A DNA stretch of 10,374 bases from Methylotenera_A sp036676175 (GCA_036676175.1 JAKFDL010000005.1:1-10374), one strand, 5' to 3'. Positions 1 to 6,709 are shown, counted from the stretch's first letter. Made by a program: numbers and translations. Notes: generated from the letters alone by a model not told the origin.

Positions 1-308
1 CTGACAGTATCACCATTAGCTGTCATTGTTCGTACTGCCTGCAGGCTTTTTAGTTGTAGTTTATCGGCTACTTTTTGTGAAATGGCCACACCAGTCGCGC
101 CAGTATCCACCAGCACGTCTACTTTTTCATTATTAATCAATGCTTCAGCACGATAGTGACCATCTAAGCCGCGCTTTAATGTGACAACGTTGGCGTTATC
201 ACCTAGCCGCCAAGCTTTATTGGGGTTTTGGATATTATCGGCAAGGTAATATACACCGACGACTAATGCCACCCATATAAAAGAGAAAACAAGTGTGCTT
301 CTAGACAT
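1..308 (-). CDS. Retropepsin-like aspartic protease, membrane-anchored (C-terminus outside window)
   Basis: Translating the minus strand from the ATG at 308 gives 102 residues before the window edge. Residues about 5-23 form one hydrophobic segment, so the protein is probably held in the inner membrane with its domain in the periplasm. The hallmark motif VDTGATGVAIS follows, with D68-T69-G70 as the predicted catalytic aspartate triad of a single-domain retropepsin. The layout (one N-terminal membrane helix, a linker, then an LVDTGAT motif) matches the TIGR02281-type clan AA proteases of proteobacteria, which are typically around 170-200 residues. A stop codon (TAA) lies in frame three codons upstream, so the ATG at 308 is the first possible start. 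No clear Shine-Dalgarno is visible. The gene begins 13 bp after the sugar phosphomutase stop and may be the last member of that minus-strand run. Its substrate is unknown. Confidence 0.85.
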   Translation of the reverse strand, partial: MSRSTLVFSFIWVALVVGVYYLADNIQNPNKAWRLGDNANVVTLKRGLDGHYRAEALINNEKVDVLVDTGATGVAISQKVADKLQLKSLQAVRTMTANGDTV

Positions 309-321
309 GCCGAATTAGCGG

Positions 322-1761
322 TTAAAACGGCAAAGCAACTTGTGGAGCGACACTCCATATCACATCGCGAAACTGTGCCTGTATGCGTTTAAGCGCGGCT
401 TCGTTGTCGGCCTCAAAACGTAGCACGATGACAGGAGTGGTGTTGCTTGGGCGCATCAGGCCAAAGCCGTCCGCATACTCTACACGCAGGCCATCAATCG
501 TAATGACTTCAGTGGCGCCTTCAAAGGTGGCTGTTTTTTGGAGTTGTGCAATCAGTGCATGGGGCTCGCCTTCTTGCATATTGATATGCTGTTCTGGCGT
601 GCTAAAGCTATCGGGCAGGTTGTTCAGGACTTCTGACGGATTGGCAAAACGGCTCAAAATTTCCAGTAAGCGTGCACCGGCATACAAACCATCATCGAAG
701 CCATACCAACGCTTTTTGCCGGCGGCATTTTTGTCGTTAAAGAACACATGGCCGCTCATTTCGCCTGCTAGCGCGGCATTGCTTTCCTTGATTTTGGCTT
801 TTACCAACGAATGTCCCGTTTTCCACATAATGGGATTGCCACCCATTTTGTTTATCCACGGACTTAAATTGCGCGTCGACTTCACATCAAAAATAATATT
901 GGCGCCTTTATTACGGCTAAGTACATCTTCTGCAAACAACAATAGCTGGCGGTCTGGGTAAATGATCTTACCATCTTTGGTAACTACGCCCAATCGGTCA
1001 CCATCGCCGTCAAATGCCAAGCCGATTTCAGCACGGGTTTTTGTAAGGGCCGTGATTAGGTCAGCCAAGTTTTCAGGCACCGATGGGTCCGGGTGGTGGT
1101 TGGGAAAATGCCCATCTACCTCACAGAACAATTCATCTACGCGGCAGCCAATCGCGTTGTAAAGTTGCTTGGCAAATGCGCCCGCCACCCCATTACCACA
1201 ATCAATTGCAATTTGCATGGGCCTGGTTAATTGAATATCAGCCTGGATGGTGGCGATATAGCTAGGTGCAATATCATAGCTACGCTCTAAACCATCACCG
1301 TAGGTGAAGCGGCTATACTCAATACGGTGGCGTAAACTTTGAATGCTCTCGTTCGATAAAGTCTCGCCTGCCAGCACCATTTTTAGGCCATTGTAATCAG
1401 GTGGGTTATGACTGCCCGTGACCATGACGCCACAGTTATTATTCAAGTGGAATGCGGCAAAATACACCATCGGCGTTGCCACCATGCCTAAGTTCACCAC
1501 ATTAACGCCTGCTTTGCGAATGCCCTGCGATAGCGCTTCTGCCAATTCCGGCCCCGATAATCGGCCATCGTAGCCAATGCAAATCTCACTTTGGCCGCGT
1601 TGACGTGCTTCAGAGCCCAAAGCATGTCCAATCGACTCAACAATTTTTGGCGTTAAGGTTTTGCCGACAATACCCCGAATATCATAGGCCTTAAAAATAG
1701 CGCGTGGGGCTAAAGGGGACTGTATGGTGATGGGATTTAAGTCGTTGACGGTGGGTTGCAT
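322..1761 (-). CDS. algC: Phosphomannomutase/phosphoglucomutase (AlgC type)
   Basis: This 479-residue cytoplasmic enzyme belongs to the alpha-D-phosphohexomutase superfamily. It interconverts hexose 6- and 1-phosphates (mannose and glucose) and so feeds GDP-mannose and UDP-glucose into exopolysaccharide and LPS synthesis. All four signature loops are visible: the phosphoserine loop TGSHNP (115-120, catalytic S117), the magnesium loop DGDGDR (251-256), the sugar-binding loop GEMSGH (333-338) and the phosphate-binding loop RPSNTTP (437-443). The N-terminal YDIRG motif (26-30) is also typical. The length is close to P. aeruginosa AlgC (about 463), with a slightly longer N-terminal tail, so the start could be somewhat downstream; no strong Shine-Dalgarno decides it. 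It lies 43 bp after the DUF3307 gene and 13 bp before the protease gene. Whether both mannose and glucose phosphates are used cannot be read from sequence; the GEMSGH loop fits the dual-specificity subgroup. Confidence 0.95.
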   Translation of the reverse strand: MQPTVNDLNPITIQSPLAPRAIFKAYDIRGIVGKTLTPKIVESIGHALGSEARQRGQSEICIGYDGRLSGPELAEALSQGIRKAGVNVVNLGMVATPMVYFAAFHLNNNCGVMVTGSHNPPDYNGLKMVLAGETLSNESIQSLRHRIEYSRFTYGDGLERSYDIAPSYIATIQADIQLTRPMQIAIDCGNGVAGAFAKQLYNAIGCRVDELFCEVDGHFPNHHPDPSVPENLADLITALTKTRAEIGLAFDGDGDRLGVVTKDGKIIYPDRQLLLFAEDVLSRNKGANIIFDVKSTRNLSPWINKMGGNPIMWKTGHSLVKAKIKESNAALAGEMSGHVFFNDKNAAGKKRWYGFDDGLYAGARLLEILSRFANPSEVLNNLPDSFSTPEQHINMQEGEPHALIAQLQKTATFEGATEVITIDGLRVEYADGFGLMRPSNTTPVIVLRFEADNEAALKRIQAQFRDVIWSVAPQVALPF

Positions 1762-1804
1762 GGTTACAATCTGGGCAAGTCAAAAAAATTAAAAGAATAT
1801 TAAG

Positions 1805-2176
1805 TTAAGCATTATTTAAATTAAAGGCAAAGTAAACAATCATAAAATAGGTGATGTGGTGCAGTAATTGATCAAACCCTAGCAATATCCAAAAACGCTC
1901 GCTGTTATTGGGCTGCAAGTCATAGCGTTTAGACACGTTCATCTTTGCCCAATCGATATGGTAATGTACCAGCAAATCAATTCCTGCATAGAGCACGGAA
2001 GCACTGCCAATAAATGGTGCCAGCACTAACAGCGTGCCCAGCCCATGGATGCTCGCATGTGCAATGCCACCCGGGTGCATATAAGTGCCTTTATTGCGGT
2101 ACATCCATGGGTTGGCCTGCAATGGAAAATCGCAGATAAAATGCTTAATAAATAACAGGAATAGGGCTTCAAACAA
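1805..2176 (-). CDS. DUF3307 family small membrane protein, TTG start
   Basis: A 123-residue predicted integral membrane protein of unknown function. Hydrophobic segments lie at about 2-18, 44-68 and 98-118. Conserved-looking polar residues sit at the membrane edges: H12 and D16 in KHFICDFPLQ, H40 and H44, the H71-x-H-x-D75 cluster followed by K78, and D102-Q103 with H106/H107. This spacing resembles the DUF3307 family as I remember it. The initiation codon is TTG (2176-2174), preceded by an AAAGG Shine-Dalgarno at 2191-2187, 10 nt upstream. The first internal ATG, at residue 25, would remove the H/D motif, so the TTG start is preferred. The gene follows iscX by 19 bp and precedes algC by 43 bp. 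The histidines and acidic residues could suggest metal binding, but that is speculation. Confidence 0.75.
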   Translation of the reverse strand: MFEALFLLFIKHFICDFPLQANPWMYRNKGTYMHPGGIAHASIHGLGTLLVLAPFIGSASVLYAGIDLLVHYHIDWAKMNVSKRYDLQPNNSERFWILLGFDQLLHHITYFMIVYFAFNLNNA

Positions 2177-2195
2177 ATTTATTGCGCCTTTACAC

Positions 2196-2390
2196 TTATC
2201 TAGCTTCTTCCATCCATGCCAGTTGAATCGCTTCTAGTATTTTCTCACCGCAGTGCTCAGGCGCATCATCAAAGTCTTCTAGCGCCATGACCCACGCCAT
2301 TAAATCGGTAAATCGAATCGTGCTTGGGTCAATATCCGGGTATTTATCGAATAATTCTTCTGCAATCCGTTGGCTGTCAGTCCATTTCAT
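2196..2390 (-). CDS. iscX: Fe-S cluster assembly accessory protein IscX
   Basis: A 64-residue acidic protein that matches E. coli IscX (YfhJ) along nearly its whole length: MKWTDS at the start, YPDIDP, TIRFTDL, the LEDFDD acidic motif (about 37-42), EKILEAIQLAW and a C-terminal EEA. IscX is a small winged-helix-type protein that binds the cysteine desulfurase IscS and iron, and modulates iron-sulfur cluster assembly on IscU together with frataxin. The ATG at 2390 gives exactly the family length; a weak GAGAA lies upstream. In enterobacteria iscX ends the isc operon (hscB-hscA-fdx-iscX). Here it stands first in a minus-strand run with a DUF3307 gene and algC, with no isc genes in view. Its upstream region contains an intrinsic terminator and a sigma-54-type promoter on the same strand, so its expression may differ from the classical IscR-controlled pattern. 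Confidence 0.96.
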   Translation of the reverse strand: MKWTDSQRIAEELFDKYPDIDPSTIRFTDLMAWVMALEDFDDAPEHCGEKILEAIQLAWMEEAR

Positions 2391-2495
2391 TTCTATATTC
2401 TCAATAGGCTATTCATTCGTCATATTATTACATTAGATAGTTGCATTCGCATCATTTAGAAGAAAATATTGACTGTGAAGTTTTAATAGAAGCCA

Positions 2496-2531
2496 TAAAA
2501 AATCCCGGCACTAGCTTTAAACTAGGCCGGG
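2496..2531 (-). terminator. Rho-independent terminator reading leftward
   Basis: Positions 2504-2509 (CCCGGC) pair with 2526-2531 (GCCGGG), and 2511-2514 (CTAG) pair with 2522-2525 (CTAG). A single bulged A lies at 2510 and the loop is 7 nt. On the minus strand the stem is followed immediately by A and then six U residues (2502-2497). On the plus strand nothing U-rich follows, so it acts leftward. No protein gene ends at it on that strand: iscX starts 106 bp further left. It must therefore end a non-coding transcript or act in the iscX leader. Confidence 0.8.
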
Positions 2532-2562
2532 TATAAGGGAATAACTTGGAGATAGTAATTCA
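2496..2562 (-). ncRNA. Predicted sigma-54-dependent small RNA, about 65 nt
   Basis: The interval runs from the start site predicted by the -24/-12 element (near 2562) to the U tract of the terminator (2497-2502). The RNA would have an unstructured, pyrimidine-rich 5' part of about 30 nt containing UCUCC and UUCCC, both of which could pair with Shine-Dalgarno sequences. A GC-rich hairpin and an oligo-U end follow. This is the common layout of an Hfq-dependent trans-acting regulator. No minus-strand ORF of useful size lies between promoter and terminator. The alternative is that some transcripts read through into iscX, making this an attenuated leader. I do not recognise a named RNA family. The call rests on promoter and terminator geometry only. 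Confidence 0.45.
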
Positions 2563-2572
2563 ATGGCTATTC

Positions 2573-2588
2573 AGCAAACACTGTGCCA
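2573..2588 (-). promoter_or_regulatory. Sigma-54 (RpoN) -24/-12 promoter, leftward
   Basis: The minus strand reads TGGCAC-N5-TTGCT. The invariant GG lies at 2587-2586 (-25/-24) and the GC at 2575-2574 (-13/-12), at exactly the required spacing. It matches the consensus TGGCAC-N5-TTGCW at every fixed position. The predicted transcription start is near 2562. A loose IHF-like match (AATCAT-N4-TTT, 2619-2631) lies between it and the upstream repeats, where DNA bending is usual for this promoter class; that site is weak. Confidence 0.65.
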
Positions 2589-2638
2589 ATAAGAATATAT
2601 ATTAGAAACAACAGATTAAATCATGTCGTTTTCAGGGC

Positions 2639-2675
2639 TGGTTGTAGTTAGCCAGCAGGGTGGTTGTCATTAGCC
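2639..2675. repeat. Tandem 15-bp direct repeats, candidate activator sites
   Basis: TGGTTGTAGTTAGCC (2639-2653) and TGGTTGTCATTAGCC (2661-2675) agree at 13 of 15 positions. They start 22 bp apart, about two helical turns, so both would face the same side of the DNA. The first overlaps an inverted repeat, GCTGG-N10-CCAGC (2637-2656). Relative to the predicted sigma-54 start they lie at about -77 to -91 and -99 to -113, the usual range for enhancer-binding activators. They do not match the NtrC consensus (TGCACC-N5-GGTGCA). They could alternatively serve glyA, lying about 90-125 bp upstream of its predicted start. Confidence 0.5.
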
Positions 2676-2748
2676 GCTCGGTACAAACTAACAAAAGTGA
2701 CATTTATGCATAATTTCATGTTGGGCATTTTAAGTAAAAGCGCGCGCA

Positions 2749-2757
2749 TGATAAAAT
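2749..2757 (+). promoter_or_regulatory. Candidate extended -10 promoter for glyA
   Basis: TG-A-TAAAAT (2749-2757) is an extended -10 with five of six matches to TATAAT. It would start transcription near 2764 and give a leader of about 36 nt. No good -35 lies 17 bp upstream; TTGGGC at 2721-2726 is too far. A perfect 10-bp palindrome, TTATGCATAA (2704-2713), sits about 50-60 bp upstream of the predicted start and could be an operator. A GGAA at 2786-2789 serves as the Shine-Dalgarno, 10 nt before the glyA ATG. Confidence 0.4.
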
Positions 2758-2799
2758 AACAGATTGTATTCATCAAACTCTTTTTGGAAATAACAACAC

Positions 2800-4047
2800 A
2801 TGTTCAGTACTGCCAATACACTTAACAAAGCTGACCCTGCATTAGATGCCATGATTAACGCAGAAGTGGTGCGCCAACATCAACACATCGAGCTGATTGC
2901 CTCAGAAAATTACACCAGTCCAGCGGTCATGCAGGCGCAAGGTTCACAGCTCACCAATAAGTATGCAGAGGGTTATCCGGGCAAACGTTTTTACGGTGGT
3001 TGCGAATATGTAGACCAAGTAGAGCAATTGGCAATAGACCGCCTGAAAGCCTTATACGGCGCAGAGTATGCCAATGTACAGCCGCATTCAGGCAGCCAGG
3101 CTAATCAGGCAGTGTATTTCAGCATTTTAAAACCGGGTGATACTGTGATGGGCATGAATCTTGGTCACGGCGGGCATTTAACGCACGGTTCACCTGCTAA
3201 TTTATCGGGCAAGTTGTTTAACATTGTGGCTTATGGCCTTAATGACAAAGAAGAAATTGATTACGATGAAATGGAACGTATTGCTATCGAAGCGAAACCA
3301 AAGTTGCTAATCGGCGGGGCATCTGCTTATGCTTTACGTTTCGATTGGGCGCGTATGGCGGAAATCGCCAAAAAAGTGGGCGCATATTTTATGGTGGACA
3401 TGGCGCATTATTCTGGTTTGATTGCGGCTGGTGTGTACCCGAACCCGGTGCCACATGCCGACTTTGTCACTTCTACCACACACAAAACTTTACGTGGCCC
3501 ACGTGGCGGCATTATTTTGGCTAGAGCGGAATTTGAAAAATCGTTGAATTCTACCGTTTTCCCGGCATTGCAAGGTGGCCCATTGATGCACGTGATTGCG
3601 GGTAAAGCGACTGCATTCCTAGAGGCGGCGCAGCCAGAGTTTAAGGTGTATCAACAACAAGTGCTGAAAAATGCAGTTGCGTTGGCTGATGCGCTTGCCG
3701 CACGAGGATTACGCATTATTTCTGGTCGTACTGAATCACACATGTTCATGGTTGATTTACGCCCAAAAGGCTTAACCGGAAAAGCGGCAGATGCGGCACT
3801 GAGTTGGGCGCATATTACCGTGAATAAAAATGCCATTCCAAATGACCCGGAAAGTCCATTTGTGACGTCCGGTATTCGTATTGGCTCACCCGCGATTACC
3901 ACGCGCGGCTTTAAAGAAGCTGAAGCAAAACAGGTGGCGAATTTGATTGCCGATGTGTTGGATAACCCAACGGATGAAACCGTGATTTTGGCCACCAAAG
4001 AAAAAGTGCATGCGTTAACGGACAGATTTCCTGTCTATGGAAGTTAA
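2800..4047 (+). CDS. glyA: Serine hydroxymethyltransferase
   Basis: A 415-residue cytoplasmic PLP enzyme, a homodimer in this family. It converts serine plus tetrahydrofolate to glycine plus 5,10-methylene-tetrahydrofolate and is the main entry of C1 units into folate metabolism. The PLP-binding motif VTSTTHKTLRGPRGG is present with Schiff-base lysine K229. D200 and H203 (MVDMAHYSG) are the expected cofactor-contacting residues. The N-terminal ELIASENYTS (31-40), the YAEGYPGKRFYGG substrate loop (55-67) and the GGHLTHG segment are all intact. Length and motif numbering match E. coli GlyA almost exactly, which supports the ATG at 2800. nrdR follows after 3 bp and ribD after that, an order common in betaproteobacteria that links C1, nucleotide and flavin metabolism. 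Confidence 0.98.
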   Translation: MFSTANTLNKADPALDAMINAEVVRQHQHIELIASENYTSPAVMQAQGSQLTNKYAEGYPGKRFYGGCEYVDQVEQLAIDRLKALYGAEYANVQPHSGSQANQAVYFSILKPGDTVMGMNLGHGGHLTHGSPANLSGKLFNIVAYGLNDKEEIDYDEMERIAIEAKPKLLIGGASAYALRFDWARMAEIAKKVGAYFMVDMAHYSGLIAAGVYPNPVPHADFVTSTTHKTLRGPRGGIILARAEFEKSLNSTVFPALQGGPLMHVIAGKATAFLEAAQPEFKVYQQQVLKNAVALADALAARGLRIISGRTESHMFMVDLRPKGLTGKAADAALSWAHITVNKNAIPNDPESPFVTSGIRIGSPAITTRGFKEAEAKQVANLIADVLDNPTDETVILATKEKVHALTDRFPVYGS

Positions 4048-4050
4048 ACA

Positions 4051-4494
4051 GTGAAATGCCCTTTTTGCGGTGAGTCTGATACGCAAGTCATTGATTCAAG
4101 AGTCAATGATGAAGGTGATTCGATTCGCCGTCGCCGCAAATGTGGGGTTTGTGATAAACGCTTTACCACCTATGAAACCGCTGAGTTACACCTGCCACAA
4201 GTAGTGAAAACCAACGGCACGCGCGAAGAATTTAGCCGTGACAAACTGCGTTTGTCGTTCACTCGCGCACTACACAAACGGCCAGTGCCCACCGAATATG
4301 TAGACCGTGCACTTGACCATATTGTGCAAAAAATGTTGGCACGGGGCGAGCGCGAAATTACAGCACGTGATTTGGGCGAAAGTGTGATGAGCGAGTTAAA
4401 GCTGATGGATAAAGTGGCTTATATTCGTTTTGCCTCTGTCTATCGCAGCTTTTCTGATGTGGATGATTTCCACGATGTCATTCGCGACTTATAA
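4051..4494 (+). CDS. nrdR: Ribonucleotide reductase transcriptional repressor NrdR
   Basis: A 147-residue regulator. NrdR binds ATP/dATP through an ATP-cone and represses ribonucleotide reductase operons by binding paired NrdR boxes. The N-terminal zinc ribbon is complete (C3, C6, C31, C34), beginning MKCPFCGESD and containing the basic RRRRKC stretch. The ATP-cone spans about residues 49-139 (VVKTNGTREEFSRDKL onward). The start codon is GTG at 4051, only 3 bp after the glyA stop. Its Shine-Dalgarno (GGAAG, 4039-4043) lies inside the last codons of glyA, so translation is probably coupled. Any later start would cut the first zinc cysteines. No NrdR box pair was spotted in this window, so its targets are elsewhere. 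Confidence 0.98.
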   Translation: MKCPFCGESDTQVIDSRVNDEGDSIRRRRKCGVCDKRFTTYETAELHLPQVVKTNGTREEFSRDKLRLSFTRALHKRPVPTEYVDRALDHIVQKMLARGEREITARDLGESVMSELKLMDKVAYIRFASVYRSFSDVDDFHDVIRDL

Positions 4495-4506
4495 GCTTTA
4501 AGCCGC

Positions 4507-5613
4507 ATGGCTTTTACCTCACAAGATCACCTCTTTATGGCGCGCGCACTGCAGCTAGCAGAGCAGGGCTTGTATACCACGATGCCCAACCCGCGCGTGG
4601 GTTGTGTGATTGTCAAAGAGGGCAAAATAATTGGCGAAGGCCCGCACTTAAAAGCGGGTGAGCCGCATGCTGAGGTGTTTGCGTTGCAGCAAGCTGGCGA
4701 ACAAGCACGCGGTGCTACCGCTTATGTCACACTGGAGCCCTGCAACCATACTGGCCGAACTGCTCCATGTACCCATGCCTTGCTCAGAGCTGGTATTTCT
4801 AAAGTCATCGCCGCGATGCAAGACCCCAATCCTCTTGTGGCTGGCAGCGGTTTGTCGTATTTACAGGCGCATGGCATAGATGTTGCCAGTGGCTTGATGC
4901 AAACGCAGTCAGAAGCCTTAAATCCTGGATTTATTGCACGGATGACACGTAACACCCCTTTTGTGCGCAGTAAAATCGCCGCCAGTCTAGATGGCAAGAC
5001 TGCGCTTAACAATGGCATCAGCCAATGGATAACGGGGGAGGCGGCTAGGGCGGATGTGCAGCATTGGCGCGCGCGTAGTTGCGCCATACTTACTGGTGTA
5101 GGCACCGTGTTAGCAGACAACCCGAGCATGACCGTACGCTTAAATAACGAGCATGTTGACCACATAGATATTGGCCCTCAGCCTATGCGCATTATTATCG
5201 ATAGCACTTTGAAAACGCCAATCAATGCAAAAATATTGGCTGGTGGCAATGTGTTGATTGCATTTGCGCACGCGGATAGTGATAAGGCAACCGCTTTATT
5301 ATCGACAGGCGCCGAACTACTTTGTATTCCGAATGATCAAGGAAAAGTGTGCCTAAAAACGCTGTTAAGCCACCTAGCCGCTCGCGAAATTAACGAGGTG
5401 TTAGTAGAGGGTGGCGCGGGACTAAATGGGTCGTTATTAGCGCAAAATCTCGTTGATGAACTATTGATTTATTACGCCCCAAAACTGATGGGGAACATCG
5501 CCAAAAGCATGTTCGATTTGCCTGAACTAACCGCGATGAGCCAAGTACTAGATTTGCAAATTTTGGATGTGCGCCATATTGGTAGCGATATTCGCATTCG
5601 AGCTAAAGTTTAG
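4507..5613 (+). CDS. ribD: Bifunctional riboflavin biosynthesis deaminase/reductase RibD
   Basis: A 368-residue two-domain enzyme that carries out the second and third steps of riboflavin synthesis. It deaminates 2,5-diamino-6-ribosylamino-pyrimidinone 5'-phosphate, then reduces the ribosyl chain with NADPH. The N-terminal cytidine-deaminase fold (about 1-146) has the zinc site PHAEV (H54, catalytic E56) and the EPCNHTGRTAPC motif (C79, C88). The reductase domain (about 150-368) shows KIAASLDGKTA (156-166), SQWITGEAAR (172-181), ILTGVGTVLADNPSMTVR and the late EVLVEGGAGL segment. Both activities look intact and the length is normal. It starts 12 bp after nrdR with only a weak Shine-Dalgarno. 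The ribD-ribE continuation seen in many genomes is absent: a repeat element follows, then a TatD-family gene. Confidence 0.97.
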   Translation: MAFTSQDHLFMARALQLAEQGLYTTMPNPRVGCVIVKEGKIIGEGPHLKAGEPHAEVFALQQAGEQARGATAYVTLEPCNHTGRTAPCTHALLRAGISKVIAAMQDPNPLVAGSGLSYLQAHGIDVASGLMQTQSEALNPGFIARMTRNTPFVRSKIAASLDGKTALNNGISQWITGEAARADVQHWRARSCAILTGVGTVLADNPSMTVRLNNEHVDHIDIGPQPMRIIIDSTLKTPINAKILAGGNVLIAFAHADSDKATALLSTGAELLCIPNDQGKVCLKTLLSHLAAREINEVLVEGGAGLNGSLLAQNLVDELLIYYAPKLMGNIAKSMFDLPELTAMSQVLDLQILDVRHIGSDIRIRAKV

Positions 5614-5629
5614 CTTATGGCAAACTATA

Positions 5630-5752
5630 AAAATTCAGAGTTTTGTTGTGCAGTACAAGGCGCACGGAACACAGAAGCCGAGATAGTACGGGGTTGTACA
5701 GCGAGGCTGCGCGTACCGCGCAACGCAGTAAGGCTAACAAAAAATGAATTTT
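5630..5752. repeat. Small palindromic element with imperfect terminal inverted repeats (MITE/REP-like)
   Basis: The left end reads AAAATTCA-gag-TTTTGTT (5630-5647). The right end (5736-5752), read on the opposite strand, gives AAAATTCA-tt-TTTTGTT. That is 15 matching bases around a 2-3 nt spacer, bounding about 123 bp. The interior is locally GC-rich and contains further complementary pieces: GTACAA at 5653-5658 against TTGTAC at 5694-5699, and a near-palindrome GCGCGTACCGCGC at 5709-5721. The element fills the ribD to yjjV gap, encodes no protein, and its composition differs from the flanks. It resembles the short dispersed hairpin repeats found between genes in several betaproteobacteria. 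Copy number cannot be judged from one window. Its right end carries an ATG (5744) in frame with the downstream gene. Confidence 0.55.
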
Positions 5753-5764
5753 CTTGGTTGCCAA

Positions 5765-6577
5765 ATGCTGATTGATACACACTGCCATCTGGATGCCGCT
5801 GAATTTGATTTAGACAGAGACGCAGAGGCGAGTTTTGCCGCGCAATCAGGTGTGCGTATGATTGTGGTGCCATCCGTTACGCCAGAAAACTTCCAAGACG
5901 TGATTCACCTATCAGCTCAGCATCCGCATGTATGCTATGCCTTAGGCCTGCACCCTATGTATATCGACAATGCCAGCCCGGGTGACATCAAACGTTTACA
6001 TGCGTTAATTACTCAGCAGCTGGCTGTGCCCAATAAGTTGGTGGCGGTAGGCGAGATTGGCTTAGATTTTTTTGTGACACAGCAAAATCGCGAAACGCAG
6101 GAATATTTTTTTGCCGAGCAGCTAAAAATTGCCAAAGAATTTAATTTGCCGGTGATTTTGCATGTGCGTCGCGCGATAGATGATGTGCTGAAGCACTTAC
6201 GCAAATATAAAATCACTGGCGGCATTGCGCATGCATTTAATGGCAGCCCGCAACAAGCGGAAGAATTTATCAAGTTAGGGTTTAAATTAGGCTTTGGTGG
6301 TGCCATGACTTATCCACGTGCGCTAAGGATTCGCGAGCTCGCTAAAAATCTGCCGATTGAGAGCATTGTTTTAGAAACGGATGCGCCCGATATTCCGCCA
6401 GAATGGTTAGGTAGCAAAGGTAGGAATAGCCCGAAAGAGCTAATGAAAATTGCAGAAACTTTAGCTGATTTAAAGCGCATGCCAGTGTCGCAAATCATTG
6501 AAATTACAGGCAAAAATTCTATACAAATTTTGCCAAAATTAGCCAGCTTATGCACACCACTTGAAGTGTTACATTAA
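5765..6577 (+). CDS. yjjV: TatD-family metal-dependent hydrolase (YjjV-like)
   Basis: A 270-residue TIM-barrel hydrolase of the amidohydrolase superfamily, whose members act as metal-dependent DNases or phosphoesterases. The metal ligands are all present: H6 and H8 in MLIDTHCHLD, E97 in VGEIGLD, H133 in ILHVRRA, H156 in GGIAHAFNG and D206 in ETDAPDIPP. The HAFNGS, FGGAMTYPRA and LETDAPDIPPEWLG blocks place it nearer E. coli YjjV than TatD or YcfH. I chose the ATG at 5765 because MLIDTHCHLD is where the family begins. An in-frame ATG at 5744 would add seven residues, but it lies in the terminal repeat of the upstream element. Neither start has a good Shine-Dalgarno. The physiological substrate is unknown; candidates are 3' DNA ends or D-aminoacyl/phosphoester substrates. 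It is probably unrelated in function to ribD. Confidence 0.92.
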   Translation: MLIDTHCHLDAAEFDLDRDAEASFAAQSGVRMIVVPSVTPENFQDVIHLSAQHPHVCYALGLHPMYIDNASPGDIKRLHALITQQLAVPNKLVAVGEIGLDFFVTQQNRETQEYFFAEQLKIAKEFNLPVILHVRRAIDDVLKHLRKYKITGGIAHAFNGSPQQAEEFIKLGFKLGFGGAMTYPRALRIRELAKNLPIESIVLETDAPDIPPEWLGSKGRNSPKELMKIAETLADLKRMPVSQIIEITGKNSIQILPKLASLCTPLEVLH

Positions 6578-6709
6578 GATATAAAAAAAACCGTGTAAAA
6601 CCAATGGCATACTGTAAGTGATTGTTTTTTATAATAAAAAAAGTAGATTAAAAAATGAACTTTTTGAAAAAAGCCTTATAAATTGATAAGTTACGGTTTT
6701 AAGACACAG

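Noticed and set aside
383..961. Long plus-strand open frame opposite the phosphomutase gene
   Set aside because: It is a shadow of algC: the opposite strand has every catalytic motif and this frame shows no family features or ribosome site.
2563..2592. Nine-residue plus-strand ORF (MAIQQTLCQ) with a GGAGA ten bases upstream
   Set aside because: It is too short to support, has no visible promoter, and its bases are better explained by the sigma-54 element and RNA on the other strand.
2623..2673. Sixteen-residue plus-strand ORF through the direct repeats
   Set aside because: It has no ribosome site and is very short; its apparent regularity comes from the repeats.
6602..6630. Terminator after yjjV (CAAT...ATTG followed by T6)
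   Set aside because: The stem is short, AT-only at its base and interrupted; not enough to call.
6587..6700. AAAACCGT (6587-6594) and ACGGTTTT (6693-6700) as transposon ends
   Set aside because: There are only eight low-complexity bases, about 98 bp apart in AT-rich DNA, with no target duplication.
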